From Ruminococcus sp. UBA6407 (GTDB taxonomy: Bacteria; Bacillota; Clostridia; Oscillospirales; Ruminococcaceae): a stretch of DNA of 64,000 nt. The position numbers were made by a program, and so were the translations under genes. Location of the stretch: NCBI GenBank assembly GCA_002438605.1, contig DJPR01000040.1, positions 22,850-86,849 of the forward strand, given 5' to 3'. This document shows positions 35,206 to 43,807 of the stretch, one piece after another (the stretch's first letter is position 1; each line of letters begins with the position of its first letter). The notes beneath the pieces were generated by a model. It saw only the letters and a program-made list of their open reading frames with translations. It was not told where the DNA came from and made no database searches.

Positions 35206-36498
35206 ATGATTTACAATGAAAATGAAATCCTGCAGTATATTGAAGAAAATGATGTAAAATTTGTAAAGCTTGCATTTTGTGATATAAACGGAAAGCTGAA
35301 AAATATATCAGTTCTTTCATCAGAGCTTGCAGTTATATTTGAACGTGGAATCAAAATAAACAGCAGTAAAATATGCGGATTTTCAAATGACGGGGACAAG
35401 CCGCTTTATCTTTTCCCTGATGCGTCTGCAATGACTGTATTGCCATGGCGTCCGCAGCAGGGCAGAGTTATAAGACTTTTCTGTTATATCCGTTATGCCG
35501 ATGGCACACATTTTGAGGGCGATGGCAGATACTTCCTTAAAAGAGCAGTGAAAACTGCTCTTGATAAGGGATTTTGTTTCAGATTCGGTACATCATGCGA
35601 ATTTATGCTTTACTGCACTGATGATAACGGACTTCCTACAAATATACATCATGATTTTGCGGGCTACTGTGACTCTGCTCCTGAAGATAAGGGCGAAAAT
35701 ATACGGCGTGATATTTGTCTTACACTTGAACAGATGAATATACACCCGCTTTCCTCATATCACGAAAGCGGCTGCGGACAGCATGAAATAGATTTCAATG
35801 CGTCGTCTGCACTTAAAGCTGCGGATACATTTCTCAGCTTTAAATCAGCAGTAAAATCGGTTTCCCAGCGAAACAATGTGTATGCAAGCTTTATGCCTAA
35901 GCCTGATAAGAATGATTACGGCAACGGTATGCAGATAAGCATGAATATTATCAGGGACGCCGACTTTTTCAATGTAACGTCCGACAAATCATATGTCAAC
36001 ATGAAATCTGCAATTGCAGGAATTCTTAAATATATAAATGACCTTTCATTGTTTACAAATCCGATTATAAATTCATACAGCCGATTGAGCGAATCATCTG
36101 CTCCGAGAATACTTGCATGGTCTGATAAGGAAAATTCTCATGCCGCAGTTTTTTCGGGAGAAGATTCACCGATAGTTCTTCGTACTACCGACTGCGTATG
36201 CAATCCGTATTATGTATTCGGTCTTATGATTTATGCGGCACTTGAGGGAATTGAAAATAATTATGAGCTTTCGTCCGCAATTGAAAAGGACTTTGTATCT
36301 GATAATGCGTCTGATTATCTTCCGTCATCATTCGGTACGGCTGTTGAATTTGCAGAAAAGTCTGATTTTCTCGGCAAGTATATCAATCATGACATTCTCT
36401 CAGGCTTTATAGATATTAAAAGGCGTGAATGGACTGAATATTCTGCGGCTGATGATAAGGACTCATTTGAAATGAAAAAGTATTTTTACAGTATCTGA
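35206..36498 (+). CDS. degenerate glutamine synthetase-like protein (probably inactive)
   Basis: 430 residues, alignable with GSI along its length (LAFCDINGKLKN, LYLFPDASAMTVLPW, HESGCGQHEIDF, ASFMPKPDK, NPIINSYSRL). By eye against Bacillus GlnA, the n1 metal ligands are kept (Glu in CEFMLY, HES, QHE) but all three n2 ligands are lost: GPEPEF reads GTSCEF, GMHC reads GMQI, and VEVRSVD reads IVLRTTD. The arginines of NRSPLIRIP are also gone (ENSHAAVF). Catalysis is therefore unlikely; substrate or feedback-inhibitor binding might survive. It sits 11 bases before the ANTAR regulator gene and after gltD, so a sensor role for glutamine or nitrogen state is my inference. GGAG lies before ATG. Confidence 0.85.
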   Translation: MIYNENEILQYIEENDVKFVKLAFCDINGKLKNISVLSSELAVIFERGIKINSSKICGFSNDGDKPLYLFPDASAMTVLPWRPQQGRVIRLFCYIRYADGTHFEGDGRYFLKRAVKTALDKGFCFRFGTSCEFMLYCTDDNGLPTNIHHDFAGYCDSAPEDKGENIRRDICLTLEQMNIHPLSSYHESGCGQHEIDFNASSALKAADTFLSFKSAVKSVSQRNNVYASFMPKPDKNDYGNGMQISMNIIRDADFFNVTSDKSYVNMKSAIAGILKYINDLSLFTNPIINSYSRLSESSAPRILAWSDKENSHAAVFSGEDSPIVLRTTDCVCNPYYVFGLMIYAALEGIENNYELSSAIEKDFVSDNASDYLPSSFGTAVEFAEKSDFLGKYINHDILSGFIDIKRREWTEYSAADDKDSFEMKKYFYSI

Positions 36499-36509
36499 GG
36501 TGGTGAGCA

Positions 36510-37091
36510 TTGGAGAATGTTGTAATTGTATCAGGCAATAAAGCTGCAACTGAATCTCTTGCAGTCTTTTTCAGCGAATCCTTCCAATGCAATCCACGAC
36601 ACGCTGAAACGGCATCTCATGCCTATGCCATGTTTGAGGCAGGTATAAATTGTGAACTGGCTGTTATAAACGCTCCCCTGCCCGATGAATCGGGCATAAG
36701 ACTTTGTGAGTATATAACTGAAAATACATCTGCATTCTGTATTCTGATAGTAAAATCGGAAAAGGCAGCACATTTAACGGACTTTGCTGAAAAAAACAAC
36801 ATTATTTTAATTACAAAGCCGTTTAATAGGTCAACCCTGTACCAGTCGGTAAACCTTGTTGATATTTCAATCAGGCGGTATTATAAGCTTTATGAGGAAA
36901 ATCAGCGGCTTGAACGTATGCTGGAGGAAATGCGGACTATAGACAGAGCCAAATTCATGCTTATTGAATACAAGGGTATGTCGGAACAGCAGGCTCACGG
37001 CTTTATTGAAAATTATGCAATGAATCTTCGGAAGAAAAAAAGTCACGCAGCTTCTGAGATAATAAATAAATTAACAGAGGAATATTTATAA
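36510..37091 (+). CDS. ANTAR antiterminator with pseudo-receiver domain
   Basis: 193 residues. Residues 1-118 have a response-regulator fold, but the acidic pocket is VSGNK and the phospho-acceptor Asp is replaced by Asn (LAVINAPLPDESG); only the Lys of LITKPF remains. A coiled coil (YEENQRLERMLEEM) leads to the ANTAR domain, residues ~130-190: AKFMLIEYKGMSEQQAH and FIENYAMNLRKKKSHAA match its three-helix RNA-binding pattern. Starts at TTG with AGGTGG upstream. Probable targets are the hexaloop leaders of gltB and amtB. Loss of the Asp suggests control by protein partner, perhaps the adjacent GS-like protein, and not by phosphorylation. Confidence 0.88.
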   Translation: MENVVIVSGNKAATESLAVFFSESFQCNPRHAETASHAYAMFEAGINCELAVINAPLPDESGIRLCEYITENTSAFCILIVKSEKAAHLTDFAEKNNIILITKPFNRSTLYQSVNLVDISIRRYYKLYEENQRLERMLEEMRTIDRAKFMLIEYKGMSEQQAHGFIENYAMNLRKKKSHAASEIINKLTEEYL

Positions 37092-37103
37092 GGTGGTATA
37101 AAA

Positions 37104-38531
37104 ATGTTTGATAAACTGCATGAGGAATGCGGAGTTTTCGGAATATACGAAACTGCCACAAAAAATGTTGCGGAGAGCGTTTATTCCGCATTGTTTGCAC
37201 TTCAGCACAGAGGACAGGAAAGCTGCGGCATTTCAGTTTGTGATGACGGAGTTTTCAGTCATGCCAAGGGCAGCGGACTTGTTGGAGAGGTTTTCAGCAA
37301 GGATAAGCTTAAATCTCTGGGAGATGGAAGAATCGCCATAGGTCATGTAAGATACTCAACCTGCGGCGGTAATAATCCGAATAATATCCAGCCGCTTGTA
37401 ATAAGACATATTAACGGCAATCTTGCTCTTGCCCATAACGGAAATCTTGTTAATACAGCCGTTCTGAGAAAGAGCTTTGAGCTTTCGGGAGCAATTTTTC
37501 ATGGGACTTCCGATACAGAGGCAATAGCTTATGAAATAGTTCATCAGCGTCTTACATGCAAATCTACGGAGGAAGCTGTTGAAAAGGCTATGTATGAGCT
37601 GAAAGGTGCATATTCATGTATTCTTATGACTGCCTCAAAGCTTATTTTATTTCGTGACCCTAATGGTTTCAGACCATTATGTCTTGGCAGGACAAGTGAC
37701 GGAGCTTATGTTGCTGCATCGGAATCATGTGCGATAGAGGCAGCGGGGGCAGAGTTTATTCGTGACGTAGAGCCCGGAGAAATTGTGGTAATAGGGGAAG
37801 ATTCAATTTCGTCCATTAAAACACACTGCGGCGGAAAAAGAAGTATCTGTATATTTGAGTACATATATTTTGCAAGACCTGATTCTGTAATTGAGGGAAC
37901 TTCTGTTCACACTGCAAGAGTACGTTCTGGAAGAATACTTGCCCGTACTGCTCATGTAGATGCTGATATTGTAATCGGAGTGCCTGATTCAGGACTTGAT
38001 GCAGCATTGGGATATTCCCTTGAAAGCGGAATACCTTACGGAATAGGATTTATCAAGAATAAATACATCGGCAGGAGCTTTATTCAGCCTGACCAGACTC
38101 AGCGGAGCAATTCGGTTAAAATAAAACTTAATGTTATAAAGGAAACAGTAGCAGGCAAAAAGGTTATAATGATAGATGACTCAATTGTAAGAGGTACGAC
38201 AAGTGCAAGAATAGTTCGCCTTTTGCGTGAGGCAGGAGCGAAAGAGGTTCATGTAAGAATATCATCTCCGCCGTTTGTTCACAGCTGTTACTTTGGAACT
38301 GATATTGACTCAGAGGACAGACTCATAGCTCACAATTGCAGGGATACAAGTGAGATAGCTAAGTATATCGGTGCAGATTCCCTTGAATATATGCCTGTGG
38401 AGTCGCTTGGAGATTTGCTTGATGATACGGAAATCTGTTATTGTGACGGTTGTTTTACGGGGAATTATCCTGTGGACGTAAGCAATGCAGTTTATAAAAA
38501 TAAGTTTGACAGTAAAATTCATAAGAAATAA
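37104..38531 (+). CDS. purF: amidophosphoribosyltransferase
   Basis: First committed step of purine synthesis: PRPP and glutamine to phosphoribosylamine. 475 residues. The class-II glutaminase nucleophile is Cys9 after an eight-residue propeptide (LHEECGVFGIY). The PRPP loop is VIMIDDSIVRGTTS; FFARPDS-like block appears as YFARPDSVIEG. Cysteines in HSCYFG, HNCRD and CYCDGC fit the Bacillus-type 4Fe-4S enzyme. AAGGTGG lies 8 bases before ATG. Its place at the end of the gltBD operon ties purine synthesis to nitrogen supply. purL is elsewhere in the window. Confidence 0.96.
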   Translation: MFDKLHEECGVFGIYETATKNVAESVYSALFALQHRGQESCGISVCDDGVFSHAKGSGLVGEVFSKDKLKSLGDGRIAIGHVRYSTCGGNNPNNIQPLVIRHINGNLALAHNGNLVNTAVLRKSFELSGAIFHGTSDTEAIAYEIVHQRLTCKSTEEAVEKAMYELKGAYSCILMTASKLILFRDPNGFRPLCLGRTSDGAYVAASESCAIEAAGAEFIRDVEPGEIVVIGEDSISSIKTHCGGKRSICIFEYIYFARPDSVIEGTSVHTARVRSGRILARTAHVDADIVIGVPDSGLDAALGYSLESGIPYGIGFIKNKYIGRSFIQPDQTQRSNSVKIKLNVIKETVAGKKVIMIDDSIVRGTTSARIVRLLREAGAKEVHVRISSPPFVHSCYFGTDIDSEDRLIAHNCRDTSEIAKYIGADSLEYMPVESLGDLLDDTEICYCDGCFTGNYPVDVSNAVYKNKFDSKIHKK

Positions 38532-38551
38532 AAGAGCATAAATTTTGAAAA

Positions 38552-38584
38552 GGGAACGCCCTGCAAGAAAGAGCGTTCCCATAA
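38552..38584 (+). terminator. hairpin after purF
   Basis: GGGAACGCCCT ... AGAGCGTTCCC, one mismatch, 20 bases past purF. Nearly the same hairpin recurs at 38763-38791 as the last stem of the structured repeat, so the purF terminator and the repeat's end appear to share an origin. The T-run after it is weak. Confidence 0.6.
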
Positions 38585-38621
38585 TTTATAGGTATTTTAT
38601 TGGATTGCTATAGTTAATAAT

Positions 38622-38794
38622 GGGTTTCCAAAGGGTTTTTAACCCTTTGGCGAAGTCCAGAGGCAGAGCCTTTGGTGGGGTGTGGGGCAAAGCCCCGCAT
38701 AAAGCCTTTAAGCGCTCCGCAAAGGGTGAATTAAAAGCAGTCCGAATAGACTGCTTTTAAGAGGGAACGCCCTGCAAGAGAGGGCGTTCCCTTA
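38622..38794 (+). repeat. multi-hairpin structured element, copy 1
   Basis: 173 bases made of consecutive hairpins: CCAAAGGGTT/AACCCTTTGG; CCAGAGGC/GCCTTTGG; GTGGGGC-AAA-GCCCCGC; CCTTT..GCG-CTC-CGC..AAAGG; AAAAGCAGTC/GACTGCTTTT; GGGAACGCCCT/AGGGCGTTCCC. A second copy lies at 47565-47738. Arms that differ between the copies change on both sides and keep pairing. No open reading frame, transposase or flanking direct repeat is seen. It could be a transcribed structured RNA or a MITE-like element; the paired changes favour selection on RNA folding. It occupies the purF to YhgE-like gap with hairpin 38552 and the palindrome at 38803. Confidence 0.8.
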
Positions 38795-38802
38795 TTTTAT
38801 TC

Positions 38803-38852
38803 AGAGCAACACCGCACAAGCTTTGTGCGGTGTTGCCTTAGGTGTTGCCTTA
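38803..38852. repeat. dispersed palindrome, perfect short copy
   Basis: GCAACACCGCACAAGC directly followed by TTTGTGCGGTGTTGC, a near-perfect palindrome, then an extra GGTGTTGCCTTAA half copy. Lies right after the structured element and at the 3' end of the YhgE-like gene. Confidence 0.75.
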
Positions 38853-38853
38853 A

Positions 38854-40896
38854 TTATTTAATAGCTTCAGTACGGTATACAAATTTAACAGTACCGTTTG
38901 TATCATCTGTGATTCCTGAGAATGAACGATATTTTTCAGAAGCCTGCAATGTGTAATCAACTCGTTCAAACAGACCGCTGAAATTGCCGTCAACAGCATT
39001 TATAAGCTTTGTAATTCCGTCATTGTTAAGCTTAACTATGCCCTCGTTGAGTGACTTTGCACCGTCACGAAGCTGTTTAACGCCGTCAATAAGAGCAGGA
39101 GTGTTGTCCTTGATTTTCTTTATGCCGTTGTTAAGCTCATTTATACCTGCGGAGAGGTCTTTTGCACCGCTGCTCAAGCTTGCTGCACCTGTGTTAAGCT
39201 TTTCTGCACCAGCTTTTGCACTGTCTACACCACTTGTATATGCGGATAAGCCTGTATAAAATTCATTGTAGCTGTTAAGCTGGTCAATGAGAGCAGTTAT
39301 ACTGTTTCTGCCTGCATTTACGCTGTCTATTCCCTGTGAAATCTGTGCCTGAACGTCAGCGGACTGCATATTCTGTTCGATAAGCATATTTATCTGTTCA
39401 TCTGTTTTTGATGAAATTACAGCTTTTACGCTGTCGGTTGACATCTGAGCGTCAACAGCTCCGTTAATCTGAGCTTGCTGTGCAGAGGTAATAACGCCTG
39501 CTGCAACACCCTGCTGATACTGTTCCAAAGTCATATTCATGGACGCAAGAACCTTGCCCAGAACCTCAGCTCTTACCGCTTCTGTAACCTTTGCTTCTAC
39601 AGCAGACCTCTGTGCATTTACTGCTGCTGTAACTTTTGCCTTAGCCTGTGTGGTTACTGTATCCTCATTAAGTCCTGCAAGAACGCTGTTAAGAACTGTC
39701 TGATAGTTTGAAATTGTCAGTTCAGGAACTTCAAGTCCTGCTTGATTGAGCTGGTCAGCAGCCATTGAAAGCAATGATTCAAAAACCTGTTCAGCACCTG
39801 CATTTAATTCAGCACTGTTGCTTTGAAGCTCTGAAAGTCCGCTGTAAAGCGACTTTGTACCGTCTGAGAGTGTATTTGCACCGCTACTGAGTGACTGAAC
39901 TCCGTTTTTAAGCTTATCAGAACCTGCTGAAAGACTGTTTATTCCCGAAACAAGCTCGTTTGACTTTGTAAGCAGACTGTCAAGTCCGTCATACAGCTTG
40001 GAAGAACCGTCCATAAGCTGAGTCATAGCGTCTGAGAGCTTAGTCATTGAATCGCTGAGATTGCTCAGTTCATCTGACTTGCTGAATGAAATATTATTGA
40101 AAACTTCATTTGTTGCCAACGTTACGGTATTTGTAAGACTGAAATTCTTTACATCAGCACTTACTTCAAAGTAATCAGGAATTTCAAATTTATCCTTGTC
40201 TATTTTGAGGTTTTCCTGAAGTGACGGGAATGCCATTCCTACAACAGCGGAACGATTGCCGTCATTTATCAGTTTGCCGTTTGTGACCTCAACATTTTTG
40301 AAAATGTCATTATCAAGAACCATACCCGTAAGCACTGCAAAAGGAACGTAAACCTCCTGTTCTTTGCCATTCAGTTCAACCTTTTCAAGCTGGTTGTTTG
40401 TATATTCATAGCGGATTACTACATGACCGCTTTTTCCTGCAAGCTCCTTAGGGGAAACTTCCTTGCCGTCAAGAGTATACTTTATATTCATTGAGATAGG
40501 AAGCTCCTTGCTGATTTCGCCCTGATAATAAATATCATTGCCGTCTGCATTCCATGTAACTTCTTTTCCGCTTAATGAGAATGTTTCATCACCCTTTACA
40601 TTTTCTATGTTTTTAAGCTCTGAAAAGTCCTTGAGGGAGCTTTCTCCATCAGGATTTTTCAGCCAGTCACTGACTATTATTTTATTCGTACTGCCGTCTG
40701 CACCTGCAAATACATAAACAGTTTCGTCTTTTCCTGATGAACTTGTATTTATGGTGTTTTCAGCAGAAATGCTTACAGTATTTTCGGCAGTATCTGTTTT
40801 TTCGTGAGTATCAGCCGCATAAACAATACCCACAGAGCTTAAAACAAAAGTAATACTTATAACAGCGGCAATAATCTTTTTCATTTTCTTACTCAT
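38854..40896 (-). CDS. YhgE/Pip-like secreted heptad-repeat protein
   Basis: 680 residues. A signal sequence (KKIIAAVISITFVLSSVGIVYAAD) leads to a beta-rich domain of ~250 residues, then two long stretches of Gly-containing heptads such as LSSGANTLSDGTKSLYSG (around residues 290-360) and LNTGAASLSSGAKDLSAG (around 570-660). This G-x-x-x-L pattern is typical of the YhgE/Pip and MmpL-partner proteins. There is no large C-terminal membrane domain. Start at 40896, GGAAG 7 bases upstream. Co-transcribed with the MMPL transporter gene, 14 bases after it, so probably its extracytoplasmic partner. Confidence 0.75.
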   Translation of the reverse strand: MSKKMKKIIAAVISITFVLSSVGIVYAADTHEKTDTAENTVSISAENTINTSSSGKDETVYVFAGADGSTNKIIVSDWLKNPDGESSLKDFSELKNIENVKGDETFSLSGKEVTWNADGNDIYYQGEISKELPISMNIKYTLDGKEVSPKELAGKSGHVVIRYEYTNNQLEKVELNGKEQEVYVPFAVLTGMVLDNDIFKNVEVTNGKLINDGNRSAVVGMAFPSLQENLKIDKDKFEIPDYFEVSADVKNFSLTNTVTLATNEVFNNISFSKSDELSNLSDSMTKLSDAMTQLMDGSSKLYDGLDSLLTKSNELVSGINSLSAGSDKLKNGVQSLSSGANTLSDGTKSLYSGLSELQSNSAELNAGAEQVFESLLSMAADQLNQAGLEVPELTISNYQTVLNSVLAGLNEDTVTTQAKAKVTAAVNAQRSAVEAKVTEAVRAEVLGKVLASMNMTLEQYQQGVAAGVITSAQQAQINGAVDAQMSTDSVKAVISSKTDEQINMLIEQNMQSADVQAQISQGIDSVNAGRNSITALIDQLNSYNEFYTGLSAYTSGVDSAKAGAEKLNTGAASLSSGAKDLSAGINELNNGIKKIKDNTPALIDGVKQLRDGAKSLNEGIVKLNNDGITKLINAVDGNFSGLFERVDYTLQASEKYRSFSGITDDTNGTVKFVYRTEAIK

Positions 40897-40910
40897 AATC
40901 AATCTTCCTT

Positions 40911-42977
40911 TCAATTGTTCGTTTTCATTCCCAATGTTGTTGCTCTGATAGGCTTATCAAGGAGCATAAGCATTGAAGGAAGAACACATATAACAGTTAC
41001 CATACTGATGATCGCGCCTCTTGACATAAGTGTGCAGAGCTGAGAGATCATATCTACATTTGAATACATTCCAACACCGAATGTTGCGGCGAAAAATCCG
41101 AGAGCCGATACCATAATTGACTTGATTGACGTTTTAAGTGCAATGGTAACAGCGTCATACTTTGATTTGCCTGAAATTCTTTCGGTCTTATATCTTGTAG
41201 TCATAAGAATAGCATAGTCAACCGTTGCACCAAGCTGAATTGTGCCGATTACAACTGAAGCAATAAACGGAATTGTAGTCTTTATATAGAAAGGCAAGCC
41301 CATATTTACGGTGATAGCAAATTCAATAACTGCAACAAGAATTATCGGCAGAGAAATTGACTTCAATGCAATAAAGATAATTACAAATATTGCGGCAATT
41401 GAAACGATATTAACAACCTGGAAGTCATGGTCTGTAATGCTGATAAGGTCTTTTGTAGCAGCAGCCTCACCGATAACCATTCCGCCTTCATCATAATTCT
41501 TGATTATGGAAGAAAGCTTTTCAATCTGGCTGTTTACTTCATCGGAAGCAGGCTTATAGTCTGAACCTACAATAATCATCTGCCAGTTTTCGCTTTTGAG
41601 CGTATTTGTTATTGACTCCGGAATTATTTCCTGAGGGATCATCGGGCCTACAAGTGAATCAAATCCCAATGCAAAGCTTACACCGTCCACCTTTTCCATT
41701 TCAGCGGTCATTTTGCTTACTTCCTTTGAGGACATATCAGACCTGCACATTACAATGTGTGTGGATGCCATGTTATATTCCTCTGAAAGCTTGGTATTTG
41801 CAATAGCACTGTTAAGATCATGCGGCAGAGAGTCGGTAAGATTATAGTAAACATTTGTGTTTATCTGACCATAAATGCTTGGAACAAGCAAAACAGCAAA
41901 TAAAATAAGGAAAACTGCTCTGTGATTTACAATGAATTTTGAAATGCCGTCCATATTTGGAAGAAAATCCTTATGCATTGTTTTTTCAAGAGCCTTATCG
42001 CAAATAAGTATCAATGACGGAAGTACCGTAATACAGCATATAACGCCCAAAATAACGCCCTTAGCCATTACAATACCCATATCCATGCCAAGAGTGTATG
42101 ACATAAAGCAGAGAGCTAAAAATCCTGCAACTGTTGTAAGTGAGCTTGATACAACAGATGTTACTGTTTTACTGATTGCAACTGCCATAGCCTCTTTATT
42201 GTCATTGGGGTAAAAGGTTTTCTGCTCCTTGTAGCTGTGCCACAGGAAAATGGAATAGTCTATCGTGACTGCAAGCTGTAAAACTGCTGTTAATGCTTGC
42301 GTAAGGAATGAAATCTCACCCTTGAATATATTTGTTCCAAGATTGTATAAAATGGACATTCCAAGACTGAGCATGAAAATTACAGGAATGAGGAATGAAT
42401 CCATGGAAACTGCAAGAACAATACTTGTAAGAATTACCGCAATAACTACATACATCGGCATTTCTTCATTTGTAAGCTCTTTTATATCTTCAACAATTGC
42501 AGTCATGCCGCTTACAAAGCACTGTTCTCCTGCAATCTTTCTGATTTCGGCTACTGCGTCAAGCGATTCATCTGCTGATGTCGATTTATTGAAAAATACA
42601 GCCATCATAGTTGAATCTTCATTGTTGAATACATCATAGATATCATCAGGAAGAAGCTCCTTAGGAATTGTAATATCAGCCGCAGTATCATACCACAATA
42701 CATCGCCTACAGCATCAACCTGCTCGATTTTTTCTTTAAGCTTAACGATATCTTTATCGTCCATACCCTCAAGTATTACAAATGAGAAACCGCCCTTGCC
42801 GAATTCGTCAAGCATTATGTCCTGCCCCTCCATTGTATCTATGTCACCCGGCAGGTAGGATAAAATGTCATAATTTATTCTTGTCTTTACTATTCCGATT
42901 ACTGATGGAATAAGCAGAAGAATTGAAATTATAACAATCGGTATGCGGTATTTTACGACCGCTCTGGAAAATTTCAT
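40911..42977 (-). CDS. MMPL/RND-family exporter
   Basis: 688-residue inner-membrane transporter with about twelve membrane segments in two halves, each starting with one segment and a large outer loop (residues ~35-170 and ~380-500). VTIDYSIFLWHSYKE and ATVDYAILMTTRYKTE are the repeated MMPL motifs that carry the proton-relay Asp-Tyr pair. Substrate unknown; likely a lipid or hydrophobic compound. GAGGAG lies 6 bases before ATG. Middle gene of DUF308-MMPL-YhgE, with a TetR regulator upstream. Confidence 0.88.
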   Translation of the reverse strand: MKFSRAVVKYRIPIVIISILLLIPSVIGIVKTRINYDILSYLPGDIDTMEGQDIMLDEFGKGGFSFVILEGMDDKDIVKLKEKIEQVDAVGDVLWYDTAADITIPKELLPDDIYDVFNNEDSTMMAVFFNKSTSADESLDAVAEIRKIAGEQCFVSGMTAIVEDIKELTNEEMPMYVVIAVILTSIVLAVSMDSFLIPVIFMLSLGMSILYNLGTNIFKGEISFLTQALTAVLQLAVTIDYSIFLWHSYKEQKTFYPNDNKEAMAVAISKTVTSVVSSSLTTVAGFLALCFMSYTLGMDMGIVMAKGVILGVICCITVLPSLILICDKALEKTMHKDFLPNMDGISKFIVNHRAVFLILFAVLLVPSIYGQINTNVYYNLTDSLPHDLNSAIANTKLSEEYNMASTHIVMCRSDMSSKEVSKMTAEMEKVDGVSFALGFDSLVGPMIPQEIIPESITNTLKSENWQMIIVGSDYKPASDEVNSQIEKLSSIIKNYDEGGMVIGEAAATKDLISITDHDFQVVNIVSIAAIFVIIFIALKSISLPIILVAVIEFAITVNMGLPFYIKTTIPFIASVVIGTIQLGATVDYAILMTTRYKTERISGKSKYDAVTIALKTSIKSIMVSALGFFAATFGVGMYSNVDMISQLCTLMSRGAIISMVTVICVLPSMLMLLDKPIRATTLGMKTNN

Positions 42978-42980
42978 TGA

Positions 42981-43574
42981 TTACTCCTCGCTTTCATCTA
43001 TATTTATCTCTATAACGTCAGGACGTTGATTTTTTGTGATTTTTACTGCAAGCAAAATGGTTATCAGATTCAGCAATCCGTCGCAAAGAAGTGAGATTCC
43101 AAGCAGAATGACCATAAGCTTTGCACCCTTTTCAGGATAAATCAGAAGAAAAAGTCCTATTATCATTGTGATGACTGCAAAAGCAGCAATCATCCACCAG
43201 CACTTAATACCAAACTGCTTTGAGTCCTTGGCAATCTGAATTTTGAAAATTCCGTCAGCAAGAATTGCAATGCCGATTGCCCAGCAAATAAAGCTTACAA
43301 CATTTTCGGCTTTAACAATAACAGCAATTCCAAGCAGAATGAACAATATTCCGAAGCACAGGTCAAACTGAAAAGCAAGTCGATATAGATCCTTTGAGAG
43401 ATATCCGATAATCTTTACTGCACCGAAAATTATCATTAAAGCTCCAATGGCTATTCCGATAAACAGAGCAGAGCTTTCAGGCTTTGCAATAAAAATAATA
43501 CCAAGCAGTGAAAGCAGAAAAGACATGATAATGTATCCTGTTTTTGCAACAGTAACGGGTAATGTTGATTTCAT
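42981..43574 (-). CDS. DUF308 (HdeD-like) membrane protein
   Basis: 197 residues with six hydrophobic segments arranged as three hairpins (SLLGIIFIAKP, GILFILLGIAVIVKAE, MIIGLFLLIYPEKGA), each ending in the same short K-P/K-A motif, the internal repeat typical of DUF308/HdeD. The C-terminus is an acidic cytosolic tail. AGGAGG lies 6 bases before ATG; it ends 3 bases before the MMPL start. Function unknown; role in the exporter cassette inferred from position. Confidence 0.8.
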   Translation of the reverse strand: MKSTLPVTVAKTGYIIMSFLLSLLGIIFIAKPESSALFIGIAIGALMIIFGAVKIIGYLSKDLYRLAFQFDLCFGILFILLGIAVIVKAENVVSFICWAIGIAILADGIFKIQIAKDSKQFGIKCWWMIAAFAVITMIIGLFLLIYPEKGAKLMVILLGISLLCDGLLNLITILLAVKITKNQRPDVIEINIDESEE

Positions 43575-43600
43575 AAAAGCACCTCCTGTTCCATGTTTAG

Positions 43601-43606
43601 ATTATA
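43601..43606 (-). promoter_or_regulatory. -10 box of the DUF308-MMPL-YhgE operon
   Basis: TATAAT on the minus strand 27 bases before the DUF308 start; the -35 region TTTTAA at 17 bases is weak, which suits a regulated promoter. It lies between the tetR terminator and the operon. Confidence 0.45.
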
Positions 43607-43634
43607 CAATATCCTGATTAAATTTAAAACGGAT

Positions 43635-43671
43635 AAAAAAATCCCTGTGTCTGAATTTAAGACACAGGGAT
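43635..43671 (-). terminator. intrinsic terminator after tetR-type gene
   Basis: ATCCCTGTGTCT / AGACACAGGGAT, perfect 12-bp stem, 7-base loop, then seven Ts on the minus strand. It separates the regulator from the exporter operon. Bases 43672-43807 show nothing else. Confidence 0.88.
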
Positions 43672-43807
43672 ATAAATGTTTAATTTTTAGGCAAAAAGGT
43701 AAGTTTGTCTATAGAAATGCAATAAAATAATGCGACATAAGATGACAAAAGCATACTGTCGTATGGTGAGGAGGACAATGCAGTAATATGCGTTTTGAAT
43801 TGTCAGA

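Noticed and set aside
38622..38794. Insertion sequence
   Set aside because: No transposase frame, no terminal inverted repeats over the whole element and no target duplication seen; kept as a structured repeat.
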